Of a DNA stretch of 38,017 nt, positions 9,741 to 18,817 are shown piece after piece (the stretch's first letter is position 1; every line of letters begins with the position of its first letter). Under the pieces are notes generated by a model. The model was not told the origin of the DNA. It searched no databases and was given only the letters and a program-made list of their open reading frames with translations. The stretch lies in contig JAAUQL010000057.1 of assembly GCA_012033595.1 (NCBI GenBank), forward strand, positions 1-38,017, written 5' to 3'. The stretch is from Cyclobacteriaceae bacterium. GTDB taxonomy: Bacteria; Bacteroidota; Bacteroidia; Cytophagales; Cyclobacteriaceae. A program made the translations under genes and the position numbers.

Positions 9741-9777
9741 AACCCGGGATTTCAGCAGTTCTCCCGGGTTTTTTTTT
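9741..9777 (+). terminator. rho-independent terminator of asnB
   Basis: The arms AACCCGGGA and TCCCGGGTT form a perfect 9-base stem around a 12-base loop, followed immediately by a run of T (nine or more). It starts 28 bases after the asnB stop. Confidence 0.9.
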
Positions 9778-10089
9778 GGCCATTGCTTACGGGTCTATTC
9801 TATAGTGATTGGTAAGAAGTAAACTGATCCGCAGCGTATTTAAAATTATTTCTTTCTCATCATAGGTTCAATTTTGTCCGAATTTCCATTCAGAAAACGG
9901 CGCAAGAAAAAAGTAGAATTACCCCGGCAACATGAGAGGGCTTTCAGTCGCATGCTGACCCCGCGCACAACCTTGCCTTTCTCGAAAGTACCCCTCAAAT
10001 CAGTTTCTTCGCTTTTTTTACAAATGCTATTTAAGGCGGCTGCCTTTATAGAATGATATTATTCTTATCTTCGGGATCAAACAAAAAAT
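9778..10089. other. intergenic region between asnB and the SRAP gene
   Basis: About 310 bases. An open frame from a TTG near 9874 encodes a basic 60-residue sequence with no protein-like features. The only item worth marking is the candidate -7 element at 10066-10073, listed separately. Confidence 0.5.
10066..10073 (+). promoter_or_regulatory. candidate -7 element for the SRAP gene
   Basis: TATCTTCG, one mismatch from the Bacteroidota -7 consensus TAnnTTTG, lies 16 bases before the ATG at 10090. No clear -33 TTTG is present at the expected distance. Confidence 0.3.
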
Positions 10090-10788
10090 ATGTGTGGAAG
10101 ATATACCATAATTGCCAAAGCAGAGGCCATAGAAAAAAAATTTGACGTTTCGGTTCCGGACGCTTATCAACCCAGATATAACGCCGCTCCAACACAATTA
10201 CTGCCGGTCATTTCTGATAATAATCCATCTGAGCTCTCATTTTATTACTGGGGAATGATCCCAAGATGGGCCAAAGAGAAGAATGTAAGCACAAAACTGA
10301 TCAATGCCCGTGCCGAATCCATTCTAGAAAAGGCTAGTTTCAAAACGGCTTTGCTTCAGCGCCGGTGCCTCGTTGTTTCAGATGGATTTTATGAATGGAA
10401 GCGAATGAGCAAAACATCGCGCGTTCCGTACCGGATCAGGCACAAAAATGATGATGTGTTTGCCTATGCCGGGCTATGGGACGAGTACGACGATGAAGAT
10501 CAAAATCGCATCAAGACCTTCACCATTATCACTACCAACGCCAACCGTATTGTTTCAAAAATCCATGACCGGATGCCTGCCATTTTAGATTCAGAAGCAG
10601 GAAAGGCCTGGCTGGACAAAAAACAATCGATCGGAGCGCTGATTGAATTATTGAGACCATTTGATCCGGATAATATGGAGGCTTATACCGTCTCATCGCA
10701 GGTGAACAAAGCCACTGCCGATCACCCTCAGATGATTGCAGCAGCGCCTTCGGCTGATCAATTTGGTAATCTCACCTTGTTTGATTGA
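10090..10788 (+). CDS. SOS response-associated peptidase (SRAP/YedK/HMCES family)
   Basis: A 232-residue SRAP-domain protein. The family forms a thiazolidine crosslink through Cys2 to abasic sites in single-stranded DNA, shielding them from breakage. The protein starts MCGRYTI, so Cys2 is in place. The other active-site residues are visible as Asn72 in INARAES, Glu102 in GFYEWKR and His159 in KIHDRMPAIL. WGMIPRWAK is the family WGL/MIPxW motif. The length matches E. coli YedK. It is a single-gene unit downstream of the asnB terminator, possibly from the weak promoter at 10066. SOS control cannot be judged because no LexA-type operator is evident. Confidence 0.95.
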   Translation: MCGRYTIIAKAEAIEKKFDVSVPDAYQPRYNAAPTQLLPVISDNNPSELSFYYWGMIPRWAKEKNVSTKLINARAESILEKASFKTALLQRRCLVVSDGFYEWKRMSKTSRVPYRIRHKNDDVFAYAGLWDEYDDEDQNRIKTFTIITTNANRIVSKIHDRMPAILDSEAGKAWLDKKQSIGALIELLRPFDPDNMEAYTVSSQVNKATADHPQMIAAAPSADQFGNLTLFD

Positions 10789-10883
10789 GCTGATCCTCCA
10801 TAGTCGTCGGCACAAAAACGATAAGTACATACTGCTCAATTGGGCAAATTGACTAAATTGGCATTTTTAAATATAAAGGCTTT

Positions 10884-11894
10884 ATGAGAAATTCGAGGAT
10901 AGTGGGCGTTGGGCATTTTGTGCCTGATCAGGTTGTAAGCAACCAGGATTTGGAGAAATTGATGGATACAAGCAATGATTGGATAATCGAGCGGACTGGC
11001 ATATCCGAGCGACGATTTTTTGACCATACCAAAGATACGTGTGCCAATATGGGCGCACGCGCTACAAAAATGGCGCTGGAAAGAGCCCATGTGGACGCTT
11101 CTGAAATAGACCTTATCGTTTTTGCCACCATCACACCAGATTATATGTTTCCCGGATCAGGTGTTTTGATGCAACGAGAGCTCGGTCTCGATAAAAAGAC
11201 CATAGCGGCCATCGACATACGAAATGCATGCTCAGGCTTCGTTTACGGACTTTCCATTGCCGATCAGTTCATCAAAACAGGCATGTACAAAACGGTTGTT
11301 GTAGTTGGAGCAGAGATTCAGTCTTCAGCTTTGGAGTTTTCTGACCGGCAGCGGCATGTTTCGGTTATTTTTGGCGATGGTGCCGGAGCAGCCATTTTGC
11401 AGGCGAGCGATGTTGCGGGCAAAGGCATATTGTCCACTCATATGCATGCTGATGGCACCTTTGCGGAAGAATTGTACGTGCGCGATCCGGGCAGCAGCCG
11501 CAAGCGCGAGGAGCGGCTTACCGCCGATATGCTGGATGAAGTGAGCATCAAAGCCCACATGAACGGCAATTTAGTGTTCAAACATGCCGTAGTGCGTTTT
11601 ATGGAAGTGATAGCTGAAGCCTTGCAAGCCAATGGTAAAACCAAAGAGGACATCGATCTGCTCGTCCCTCACCAGGCCAACTTAAGAATTACCAATTTTA
11701 TTCAACAAAAACTACAACTCGACGAAAGCAAAGTGTATAGCAATATTCAGCGCTATGGAAATACCACAGCAGCCTCTATACCTATTGCCTTAAGTGAGGC
11801 ATGGGCAGAAGGAAAAATTAAAGAAAACGATTTGGTATGTCTTGCGGCTTTTGGCAGTGGTTTTACATGGGCTTCGGCGCTTATCCAATGGTAA
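10884..11894 (+). CDS. 3-oxoacyl-ACP synthase III family ketosynthase (FabH-like)
   Basis: A 336-residue thiolase-fold enzyme that condenses an acyl-CoA starter with malonyl-ACP. The complete Cys-His-Asn triad is visible: Cys116 in RNACSGFVYG, His263 in VPHQANLR and Asn293 in YGNTTAASIP. The C-terminal AAFGSGFTWASALIQW is the usual FabH ending (GGGxxWG region). Because fabD, fabG and acpP are absent, this may be a second FabH for a special starter or product rather than the housekeeping copy. A 75-codon gene follows after 11 bases and is probably co-transcribed. Confidence 0.92.
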   Translation: MRNSRIVGVGHFVPDQVVSNQDLEKLMDTSNDWIIERTGISERRFFDHTKDTCANMGARATKMALERAHVDASEIDLIVFATITPDYMFPGSGVLMQRELGLDKKTIAAIDIRNACSGFVYGLSIADQFIKTGMYKTVVVVGAEIQSSALEFSDRQRHVSVIFGDGAGAAILQASDVAGKGILSTHMHADGTFAEELYVRDPGSSRKREERLTADMLDEVSIKAHMNGNLVFKHAVVRFMEVIAEALQANGKTKEDIDLLVPHQANLRITNFIQQKLQLDESKVYSNIQRYGNTTAASIPIALSEAWAEGKIKENDLVCLAAFGSGFTWASALIQW

Positions 11895-11905
11895 ATTAAG
11901 CGATT

Positions 11906-12133
11906 ATGATCACAAAAGAATACAACCCCAGTCCTATTGAAGTAAGGTTTGTAGAGGCACTTTGTGCGCTGCAGGCAGAATTAAGTAGCAAACTGAAACA
12001 CTATACGGTAGTGAAAATTGAAAAAAATACCGTATTGGACAATCCTATTGTCGATATCTTATTGCAGGATCAGGATGGAGATGAGCATGAGATCATATTA
12101 AAAGTGATCCAGAAGCCTGACCAGATGGTTTAG
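11906..12133 (+). CDS. small conserved-looking hypothetical protein downstream of fabH
   Basis: 75 residues, start ATG 11906, 11 bases after the ketosynthase stop and so very likely in the same operon. It is acidic and soluble, with no signal peptide or membrane helix. A beta-rich second half (VVKIEKNTVLDNPIVDILLQ, then a DQDGDEHEI turn) suggests one small alpha-beta domain. I do not recognise the family. The tight spacing implies a function linked to the ketosynthase. It ends 3 bases from the convergent outer-membrane gene. Confidence 0.75.
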   Translation: MITKEYNPSPIEVRFVEALCALQAELSSKLKHYTVVKIEKNTVLDNPIVDILLQDQDGDEHEIILKVIQKPDQMV

Positions 12134-12136
12134 CGA

Positions 12137-12913
12137 TTACCTTTTACGGTATTTGTTTTTGCTCAGTCGGAATTTCTCCAGTACATCGAAATAATATATT
12201 GCAGAAACGGATAGTACCCTGTTGGTATATTCGAGATTGTCAGTAAGGCCAATGTTCGGGATATAGGCACTATTGTATTCCCCCATGTAGGTATGTCCAA
12301 AGGATAGCCGCATATCCAGTACCAGATAATTGGCATTTTTCATGTTCCAAATAGCTCCACCACCCAGTGCAAGACTGACCTGTGTTCGATTGGCCTCAGG
12401 AGCATTCAAATATTCGAAGGTATTGATGGGTTCACCAAAATTTACCTTGTAGTCATAGCTGATCACGATGTCGCGGTCAGGTTGGTATACATCAAATGTT
12501 CCCTTACCCGAGAGCCAATAGCTCAATTGAGGCCCCAGTTGGAGGTACCAATCAAATTTTTCTTGTTTGAATTTGATTCTAAACAAGACCGGAAGATCGA
12601 AATAGTTGTAGGTGGCCGTATTGCTTTCGTACTCGTTGGCGGTGCTTTCCACTCTTTTACCTTTTTGTGAGTACAAAAATTCAGCATACAATCCGTATCT
12701 TTCTTTATTTTCCAACAGAAAAACCGCCCCCACAGTAAATCCGGGCTTGATTTTGGTGCTATGGAATTTTTCGAAAACCTCATTGTCAAAAACTGCTTTT
12801 GAGGCATTGGCACCAGCTTTTAGGCCAATAAAAGTTTGTGCCACACTACCGGAATGTATAAAAATGAAGGTAAGGGCCAAAGCTGAAATGATGGTTGAAT
12901 ATCTATTTTTCAA
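12137..12913 (-). CDS. outer-membrane beta-barrel protein (PorT-like/OMP_b-brl_2)
   Basis: 258 residues. The signal peptide runs to about residue 25 (SGSVAQ), followed by TFIGLKAGANASK, the standard opening of the Bacteroidota eight-stranded outer-membrane barrel family. Alternating strands include KPGFTVGAVFLLE, YNYFDLPVLFRIKF and WYLQLGPQLSYWLSGKG. The start codon is TTG (12913); no ATG lies nearby in frame. PorT-type members help T9SS, but this broad family includes many unrelated barrels, so a link with the downstream secretion locus is only suggested by proximity. It overlaps nothing but ends 3 bases from the 75-residue gene. Confidence 0.85.
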   Translation of the reverse strand: MKNRYSTIISALALTFIFIHSGSVAQTFIGLKAGANASKAVFDNEVFEKFHSTKIKPGFTVGAVFLLENKERYGLYAEFLYSQKGKRVESTANEYESNTATYNYFDLPVLFRIKFKQEKFDWYLQLGPQLSYWLSGKGTFDVYQPDRDIVISYDYKVNFGEPINTFEYLNAPEANRTQVSLALGGGAIWNMKNANYLVLDMRLSFGHTYMGEYNSAYIPNIGLTDNLEYTNRVLSVSAIYYFDVLEKFRLSKNKYRKR

Positions 12914-13486
12914 TGTTATTTTCCTTTAAGACAAAATGTTATTGGTCGTTGTTAATGACAAAATTGTTAAATGGCACTTGGTGCCCGATTCAGCCCCTCA
13001 TTAAAGCTTCAAAAGTAATAATTGATCTTATGACACCCATCGTTTGCTCCAACAAATTCACCTCCAACTAAGACATAAGTAATTTTTAGGCTAAAGTTAA
13101 AGCATTGTTATGTTGTGCAATGTATAAAAGCAACCCCGTTGTTGGAATAATTATATTCTAGCTTATAAAAATTATATTAATCAAAGGAATTTTACTTCTA
13201 GTAAGCATTAATGTGAAGCATGATAAACAACAGGTAATCAAGGAATATTACGAAAAACAGAAAACAGATGTCTTAGATCATTAAATAACGTAAAAAGCAC
13301 TGATTACCTACAAAAATAAATATCTTTGCGCCCTAGGTTAAGTTGGATAACACATCATAAATATCCAATTTTCAGATGCTGTAGCATATCAGCATAGTCC
13401 ATAATACTTCAAATTATTCACAGGCATTGTTTTAACCCAATTCGCCCTATATTGATGATGATATTTCTATAATATTGGAAAAATTT
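12914..13486. other. long intergenic region before the secretion locus
   Basis: 570 bases, very AT-rich. It holds the candidate promoter element at 13321-13328. A short frame at 13213-13284 (GTG start) encodes a hydrophilic peptide of 23 residues (KHDKQQVIKEYYEKQ); in-frame codons upstream of it read hydrophobic but lack ATG. It may be a decayed membrane-peptide gene or chance. Confidence 0.5.
13321..13328 (+). promoter_or_regulatory. candidate -7 promoter element of the secretion locus
   Basis: TATCTTTG matches the Bacteroidota -7 consensus TAnnTTTG exactly and sits in an A-rich context. The -33 box is weak (GATTA about 17 bases upstream). Transcription from here would leave a leader of about 150 bases before the PorP-SPOR gene. 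Confidence 0.5.
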
Positions 13487-15154
13487 ATGAGGATTTTATT
13501 CCAAATCGTATTTTTTCTGCTGTGCGTCAACACAGTGCTTGCTCAGGAACTGCCGCTCAATAGTCAGATTTTCATGAATCCATACTATTACAATCCGGCA
13601 TTTGCAGGTTTTGAAGACAGACCGGCTTTTTACCTTTACAGGCGACAGCAATGGACTGGCATTGAGGGCGCTCCTACCACGATGGGGTTTAGTTTTCACA
13701 CCATTTTCAATGAAAAAGTCACTTTTGGGCTCAATGTGATTAACGACAAACGAAGCATTCTCAATAGCACCAGTGCCTTGCTCACCCTGGGGTATCGGGT
13801 CACTTTCGATGATTTCCACTACATCAGTTTTGCAATTTCGGGTGGTGTTGGTTCCAACACCATCGATTTGGATGAGATAGACCCCAACGATCCGGCCATA
13901 TTCGAGGCCCTCGACAACAATATCTTTTTAGATGGCAATGCAGGATTTAATTACTACAACAAGGGTTTCAACTTTGGTCTTTCGCTGCCCAAAATCTTCA
14001 AGACCAACACCATCAGCAACAGCTCCTTTTCTCCGGGCGAAATCAGTCCGCTGACTGATGCCATTCTTACCACGAGCTATCGATGGGAAATCTCTGAAGA
14101 AAAATTTGCCATCGAGCCCTTTGCCATTTACTACTATTCCGAAGACATGCCGGGGCAATTTGAGGCAGCAGGCCTTATGCACCTGATGGACGTTTTTTGG
14201 CTGGGCGCTTCGTATCGGCAAGAGTATGGAATAACCGGATTGGTGGGCATCAATATCAAAGACAATTTCAAATTTGGTTATGCCTATGAATTTTATAATA
14301 CCCAGCCGGCGGTGTTCGACAATGGCACGCACGACATCCAACTAGCCATGATATTTGGTAAAAAGAAGAAAAAAGGCAAGGTGAATCTTATCCAGCAGCG
14401 AAGAAACATGCTACAATCTATGGGTAAATTACCCTCTCAACAGAAAACCGTGCAGGTAGAGAATGATCCGTTTGTGCCCCCGCCAGCCGAAACCTACAAT
14501 GAAGAAGAAGCGCTGCAGGATTTAATTGACGACATGAACACCGATCAGCAAGTCGTAGAGCAAGTTCCCGAGGTGCCCATAGAAGAAGTTGCGCCAGAGC
14601 AAGATGAAGCATTGCAGGAATTGCTCGATGAAATGAACGAGGAAAGCCAGGCTCAGGAAATCCCTGTGGAGCCGGAAGTAATCATAGAAGAACCAGTGGT
14701 GCCGGAACCTGAAATCATAGACGAAGAAGAAGCCCTGATAAGACAAATGGAAGATGAAGGGAATGAACAGATTACTTTTGACGATCCAGTGGAATTAATC
14801 GAAACAGAAGCGCCTGAAGCCGGACAAAAGGAGGAATTTATTGAACCGACCCTGGATGACCAGGGCAAATACATCGGTCCTACTACCGTAACAAAAGGTG
14901 ATCATCTGCTCGAACTGGAAAAGGGCAACTATGTAGTAGTTGGAACCTTTGGAAGCTATCGGGATGCAGAAGAGCATTCTGACCAATTGTTTATCAAAGG
15001 CTTCTACACCAAATTCGGTTATATTTCACAAACGAAAATATACTATGTGTACATTTTTGAAAGCGAGGACCTGCAAGAAGCAAAAGATACCAGCGAAAGG
15101 TTTAAATCTATCGGAGCGCAGTTTAGAGAAAATTGGGTACTGCAGGTGCAGTAG
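13487..15154 (+). CDS. PorP/SprF-family outer-membrane protein fused to a C-terminal SPOR domain
   Basis: 555 residues. The signal peptide is MRILFQIVFFLLCVNTVLA and is cut before QELPLN. Residues about 20-320 are a PorP/SprF barrel: it opens with SQIFMNPYYYNPAFAGFEDR and YRRQQWTGIEGAPTT, the family hallmark, and ends near FGKKKKKGK. A proline/glutamate-rich linker follows (about 325-465) with three related acidic heptad-like units (EEALQDLIDDMN, DEALQELLDEMN, EEALIRQMEDEG). Residues about 470-553 form a SPOR-like domain (GNYVVVGTFGSYRDAEEHS). SprF proteins help secrete specific type B cargo through T9SS; SPOR domains bind peptidoglycan lacking stem peptides. The fusion would tie an outer-membrane secretion partner to the wall, probably at division sites (inference). 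ATG 13487 is preferred over an in-frame TTG at 13475 because it directly starts the signal peptide. The next gene starts 27 bases later, so they are probably co-transcribed. Confidence 0.9.
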   Translation: MRILFQIVFFLLCVNTVLAQELPLNSQIFMNPYYYNPAFAGFEDRPAFYLYRRQQWTGIEGAPTTMGFSFHTIFNEKVTFGLNVINDKRSILNSTSALLTLGYRVTFDDFHYISFAISGGVGSNTIDLDEIDPNDPAIFEALDNNIFLDGNAGFNYYNKGFNFGLSLPKIFKTNTISNSSFSPGEISPLTDAILTTSYRWEISEEKFAIEPFAIYYYSEDMPGQFEAAGLMHLMDVFWLGASYRQEYGITGLVGINIKDNFKFGYAYEFYNTQPAVFDNGTHDIQLAMIFGKKKKKGKVNLIQQRRNMLQSMGKLPSQQKTVQVENDPFVPPPAETYNEEEALQDLIDDMNTDQQVVEQVPEVPIEEVAPEQDEALQELLDEMNEESQAQEIPVEPEVIIEEPVVPEPEIIDEEEALIRQMEDEGNEQITFDDPVELIETEAPEAGQKEEFIEPTLDDQGKYIGPTTVTKGDHLLELEKGNYVVVGTFGSYRDAEEHSDQLFIKGFYTKFGYISQTKIYYVYIFESEDLQEAKDTSERFKSIGAQFRENWVLQVQ

Positions 15155-15181
15155 CAGGTGCATTTCAACTTTATATCCAAT

Positions 15182-18100
15182 ATGAAAAAGTTCACTTTCG
15201 TAATCGTTACCGTATGGCTTATGTGTCCCTTGGCATGTATTAGTATAGCCCAAGTACCCGATATCGTCAAAGTCGATAAGGTTAGCGGTACCTTTGGGGC
15301 ATTAGTGACCATATCAGGAAGTGGTTTTAGCAATGCTGCCACCGACATGAGCGTCCATTTTGGTGCTGCCAAAGGACAAATCCTCAGCTCTACGGAGTAC
15401 GTGATGGAAGTACTTGCACCCTCCGGGGCTACTTATGCCAACATTTCGGTGACAAACACAAAGTCAATGTCGACAGGTTATGCCAAAAGTTATTTCAACC
15501 TGGCCTATAAAGGTGAAGTGTTCGAAGCATCAAGGATTACCGAATCCTTGAGGATAAAGGAAGATGTAGAGCTTTTTGATTTGTGCAATTGCGATTTCAA
15601 TGGCGATGGCCTGGTCGATGTGGCCACCACCAATAACTCCGACGATGCCGGCGGTAGTTCCATTACCGTATATCAGAACCTGACCAAAGTCAATAGTGCA
15701 GATATTCAATTACAGGCAATCAACGAGATCAACCTTAATACAGGTAAGGCAGCAAGAAATGTGGTCTGTGGCGACCTGGATGGAGACGGCAAACCTGAAC
15801 TGGTGGTTGGTAAAGGCGGGGGAAATGCAGATCGTTTATATGTCTTTAAAAACACCAGCACAGCGGTGGCTATCAAGTTCAATCCATTCATCACTGTACT
15901 TTTGTCAGAAAATGTAAGTTCCAGCACGACCAGGCGGTTAAAAATCCACGATCTTGATAAAGATGGCAAGCCGGATATCATTATGACTGATCAGGGAAAG
16001 GGTAATATTTTTGTATTCGGCAATAAAAGTACCAACGGCGCACTCAACTTTCCGGCAAGTGCCAGACAAAGTATTCAGACTTCCGCCGGATCATTGGTTG
16101 GTTTGGACGTGGCCGATTTAAACGATGACAATAAACCTGAAATAGTCTGCAACTCCAGTACTTCCGAAGTGTTCATTTTGACCAATCAAAGTATAGCCGG
16201 AGAAATTAAATTTGGCACTCCCGATAAAAAAACCATTACCGGTTCGAATTTGGTCAATTTGAGAATTGCCGATTTTGACAATGATGGCGACAAGGATGTG
16301 GTATTGACCAACTATGTCAGTAATATTTTTATTTTAAAAAATGCCGGCACATCCAGTTCATATATTTTTGGGGCACCAATTTTTATTGAGACAGGCCGAC
16401 TGCCATGGGGGCTTAGCCTGGGCGATCTGAACGGCGACGGTCTTACGGACATTGTCGTTACCACGACTGTTGTCGATGAACCATTGAGCGTGCTTATAAA
16501 CAAATCTACTGCTACCAACATTTCCTTCACACAGAAATTAGTCGGTGAAATCGACAAATCCTTCAATGTGAACATAGCTGATTTCAATGGTGATGCCAAG
16601 CCGGACATAGCCTACATAGAATCCGACAAGGAAGAACTGATCTTTATGCGCAATACCAATTGTATTATTTCGGCCATCAGACCAGTCAACCCTCCAAAAA
16701 TATGTAGTGGAAAACCCGTGCGCTTGATCACCACCCCAGCCCCAAAAGTCGAATATGCATGGATAAACAGCGCTACCAATCAGACCATTTCCACTACATT
16801 CAATGCCGATATAACTACCGCGGGCACCTATAAGGTTAGCATCAAATCAGTGTTTGATGGCTGTGAGTCAATAAGCGAAGCAGTTACGCTGCTCGATGGA
16901 GGCAACAACCTTCCTCCAAGTGTGGACATCGCCAGCCCGGGGCCCGTATGTCAGGGGGGCACTTTTAAACTAGCCGCCAAATTGATCTCCGGGGTGAATT
17001 ATGTATGGACAACACCAAGGAACACCGTACTCAATGGCAACGAAATCACTATTAGCAATGCTCAGATCGAAGATGCAGGCCGGTACACCCTCACCCTGGT
17101 ATCGTCGGGTTGCAGCACCGATCCCAAAGCTGAAGTAGTGCAGGTAAGTACCATTCCTCCAATGGAAATATCTACTTCGGAAGGAGAATTGTTTTGTGAA
17201 GGTAGCACCAATACCCTCTCAGTGCCCTTTGTATCAGGGGCAACCTACACCTGGAAGTACAATGAAGCCGTCATTCCTGGTGCCACAGGTGCTACCTACA
17301 GCCCGGCAAAGACAGGCACTTATAGTGTATCTTTACTTGACAAAAACCTCTGCAGCGCCAATAGCGAAACCATTAGTGTAAAATCGGTTCAGCAACCTGA
17401 AGCCTCCTTCAAAGATGTGGCGAGCTCGTGTCTCAATGAAGAAATTGTTTTTGCAAATACTTCTACTTTCGATGCCTCTGTAGAACCAATATTCAACTGG
17501 GATTTTGGCGATGCCACCGCTTCGACAGCAAAAAACCCTTCGCATACATACGAAAAGGCAGGTACGTATAAAGTCACCTTGAAGGTTGGGTATGCCAACA
17601 CCACTTGTAGCAGCGTGTACGAATACAGTGTAAAGGTCGGGGCGTTTATGGCATTGGAAATAAAGGCCAATGGCAAATCGGTAGAAAACGGAGTATTCAA
17701 TTTGTGTGCAGGGACAAAGGCAGAGCTTGCTGTAAATGCCCAACCTGGCCAGATTGAGTGGAACACTGGCGAAACCACACCTAAAATAATGATTGCAAGT
17801 CCTGGTACATATACCGTCATTTTTGGTAAAAATACAGGATGCGCCAGCCAGGACGAGATAGAAGTAAAAGAGGTGGAAAATGTGTCCCTGACAGTTGCTT
17901 CTAGTCAAAGAATAGAATCGGGAGGTTCTGCTCAGCTCAGTGCCGATGGTGCAGAAACCTATCTTTGGCAACCAGAGGAATTTCTCGACAATCCAAAAAT
18001 AGCAAACCCTTTGGCCACGCCTGTAGAAACCACAGAATTTAATGTAATAGGATCAAATGCTTTTGGTTGTGCTGATACAGCCACAGTCAAAGTCTTTGTA

Positions 18101-18379
18101 GATGAGAAAGTAACAATAACGGTAGATGCGCCCAAAACTTTTACACCCAATGGCGATGGCATCAATGATGTTTGGATTATTAAAAATTTAGATGTGTACC
18201 AGTCTTGCCCGATACAGATTTTTAACCGACGGGGGCAGCATGTGTATGATGCCAATGAATATCACAACGATTGGGACGGATTTTTCAATGGCAAAGAACT
18301 GCCTGAAGGTGCATACTATTATATCCTATCTTGTGGAGCCAGCGAAGTCCATACCGGCGACATTACTCTCTTGAGGTAG
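15182..18379 (+). CDS. secreted T9SS type B protein with IPT/TIG, seven FG-GAP repeats, Ig-like and PKD domains
   Basis: 1065 residues, exported and probably displayed on the cell surface. A signal peptide ends near AISIAQ-like residue 24. An IPT/TIG domain follows (about 25-110: VSGTFGALVTISGSGFS). Seven FG-GAP/VCBS repeats have calcium-type loops near residues 138 (DFNGDG), 198 (DLDGDG), 257 (DLDKDG), 312 (DLNDDN), 364 (DFDNDG), 415 (DLNGDG) and 467 (DFNGDA), enough for a seven-bladed propeller. Two or three Ig-like domains (about 500-735) precede a PKD domain at 740-820 (FNWDFGDATAS, then NPSHTYEKAGTYKV). Another Ig-like stretch leads to the CHU_C sorting domain at 985-1065 (FTPNGDGINDVW ... 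LPEGAYYYIL). ATG 15182 is chosen because it begins the signal peptide. The partner PorP-SPOR gene lies just upstream. The function is probably adhesion or polymer binding (inference). Confidence 0.9.
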   Translation: MKKFTFVIVTVWLMCPLACISIAQVPDIVKVDKVSGTFGALVTISGSGFSNAATDMSVHFGAAKGQILSSTEYVMEVLAPSGATYANISVTNTKSMSTGYAKSYFNLAYKGEVFEASRITESLRIKEDVELFDLCNCDFNGDGLVDVATTNNSDDAGGSSITVYQNLTKVNSADIQLQAINEINLNTGKAARNVVCGDLDGDGKPELVVGKGGGNADRLYVFKNTSTAVAIKFNPFITVLLSENVSSSTTRRLKIHDLDKDGKPDIIMTDQGKGNIFVFGNKSTNGALNFPASARQSIQTSAGSLVGLDVADLNDDNKPEIVCNSSTSEVFILTNQSIAGEIKFGTPDKKTITGSNLVNLRIADFDNDGDKDVVLTNYVSNIFILKNAGTSSSYIFGAPIFIETGRLPWGLSLGDLNGDGLTDIVVTTTVVDEPLSVLINKSTATNISFTQKLVGEIDKSFNVNIADFNGDAKPDIAYIESDKEELIFMRNTNCIISAIRPVNPPKICSGKPVRLITTPAPKVEYAWINSATNQTISTTFNADITTAGTYKVSIKSVFDGCESISEAVTLLDGGNNLPPSVDIASPGPVCQGGTFKLAAKLISGVNYVWTTPRNTVLNGNEITISNAQIEDAGRYTLTLVSSGCSTDPKAEVVQVSTIPPMEISTSEGELFCEGSTNTLSVPFVSGATYTWKYNEAVIPGATGATYSPAKTGTYSVSLLDKNLCSANSETISVKSVQQPEASFKDVASSCLNEEIVFANTSTFDASVEPIFNWDFGDATASTAKNPSHTYEKAGTYKVTLKVGYANTTCSSVYEYSVKVGAFMALEIKANGKSVENGVFNLCAGTKAELAVNAQPGQIEWNTGETTPKIMIASPGTYTVIFGKNTGCASQDEIEVKEVENVSLTVASSQRIESGGSAQLSADGAETYLWQPEEFLDNPKIANPLATPVETTEFNVIGSNAFGCADTATVKVFVDEKVTITVDAPKTFTPNGDGINDVWIIKNLDVYQSCPIQIFNRRGQHVYDANEYHNDWDGFFNGKELPEGAYYYILSCGASEVHTGDITLLR

Positions 18380-18817
18380 TAAGGGAAATTAGCTGATTAT
18401 GCAGATGCAACTTTTAGAAGATTCAATACAGTAGTACAGCCATGAGAAAGCCAAAAAAAGTGGGACTACTGGCTGCTTTGCAATTTTTTCTCATTTAGTC
18501 CATAGCTCACTAATGTAAGGTTTAGATTCTTTTAGGAACCATATTTTTGGTTACCAATTGGCCTTATTTCCTATTCTTACAATATGAAAGAACTGTTAGA
18601 AAAGAAGGTCTTTTATGCAGTCATAGATTATAGAAGTTCTGGTACCATTCGCAAACCAAAGCCTTAAAGATACCCGCAATTTAGGTGTCTTAAATATGCC
18701 GATACTACCAGCATCAAAAACAGTCAACATGGTAAAAGACCATGATGATCAACATCAATAACCAAGTAAATGAACGCACTCGAACATAGCATTTCGCACA
18801 CTGTAAACAACACGACG
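18380..18817 (+). other. intergenic region between the two cargo genes
   Basis: About 390-440 bases, depending on the start used downstream. It contains a possible -7 element (18542-18549). It also holds two very short frames: an 18-codon peptide at 18442 that looks like a signal-peptide start (MRKPKKVGLLAALQFFLI, then stop), and a 27-codon peptide at 18584. Neither has other support. The first could be the stub of a deleted secreted-protein gene. Confidence 0.45.
18542..18549 (+). promoter_or_regulatory. candidate -7 element upstream of the giant adhesin gene
   Basis: TATTTTTG fits TAnnTTTG exactly. The upstream GTTTAG about 20 bases before it is a poor -33 box. The distance to the gene start (about 270 bases) is long, so the call is tentative. 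Confidence 0.3.

Noticed and set aside
9874-10056. 60-codon open frame upstream of the SRAP gene
   Set aside because: TTG start, very basic low-complexity content, no family features, and it overlaps the candidate promoter region.
13213-13284. 23-codon hydrophilic peptide before the secretion locus
   Set aside because: GTG start only, no conserved features, in a very AT-rich spacer.
18442-18667. Two mini-frames (18 and 27 codons) between the cargo genes
   Set aside because: Too short to distinguish from chance. The first resembles a signal peptide but is followed at once by a stop.
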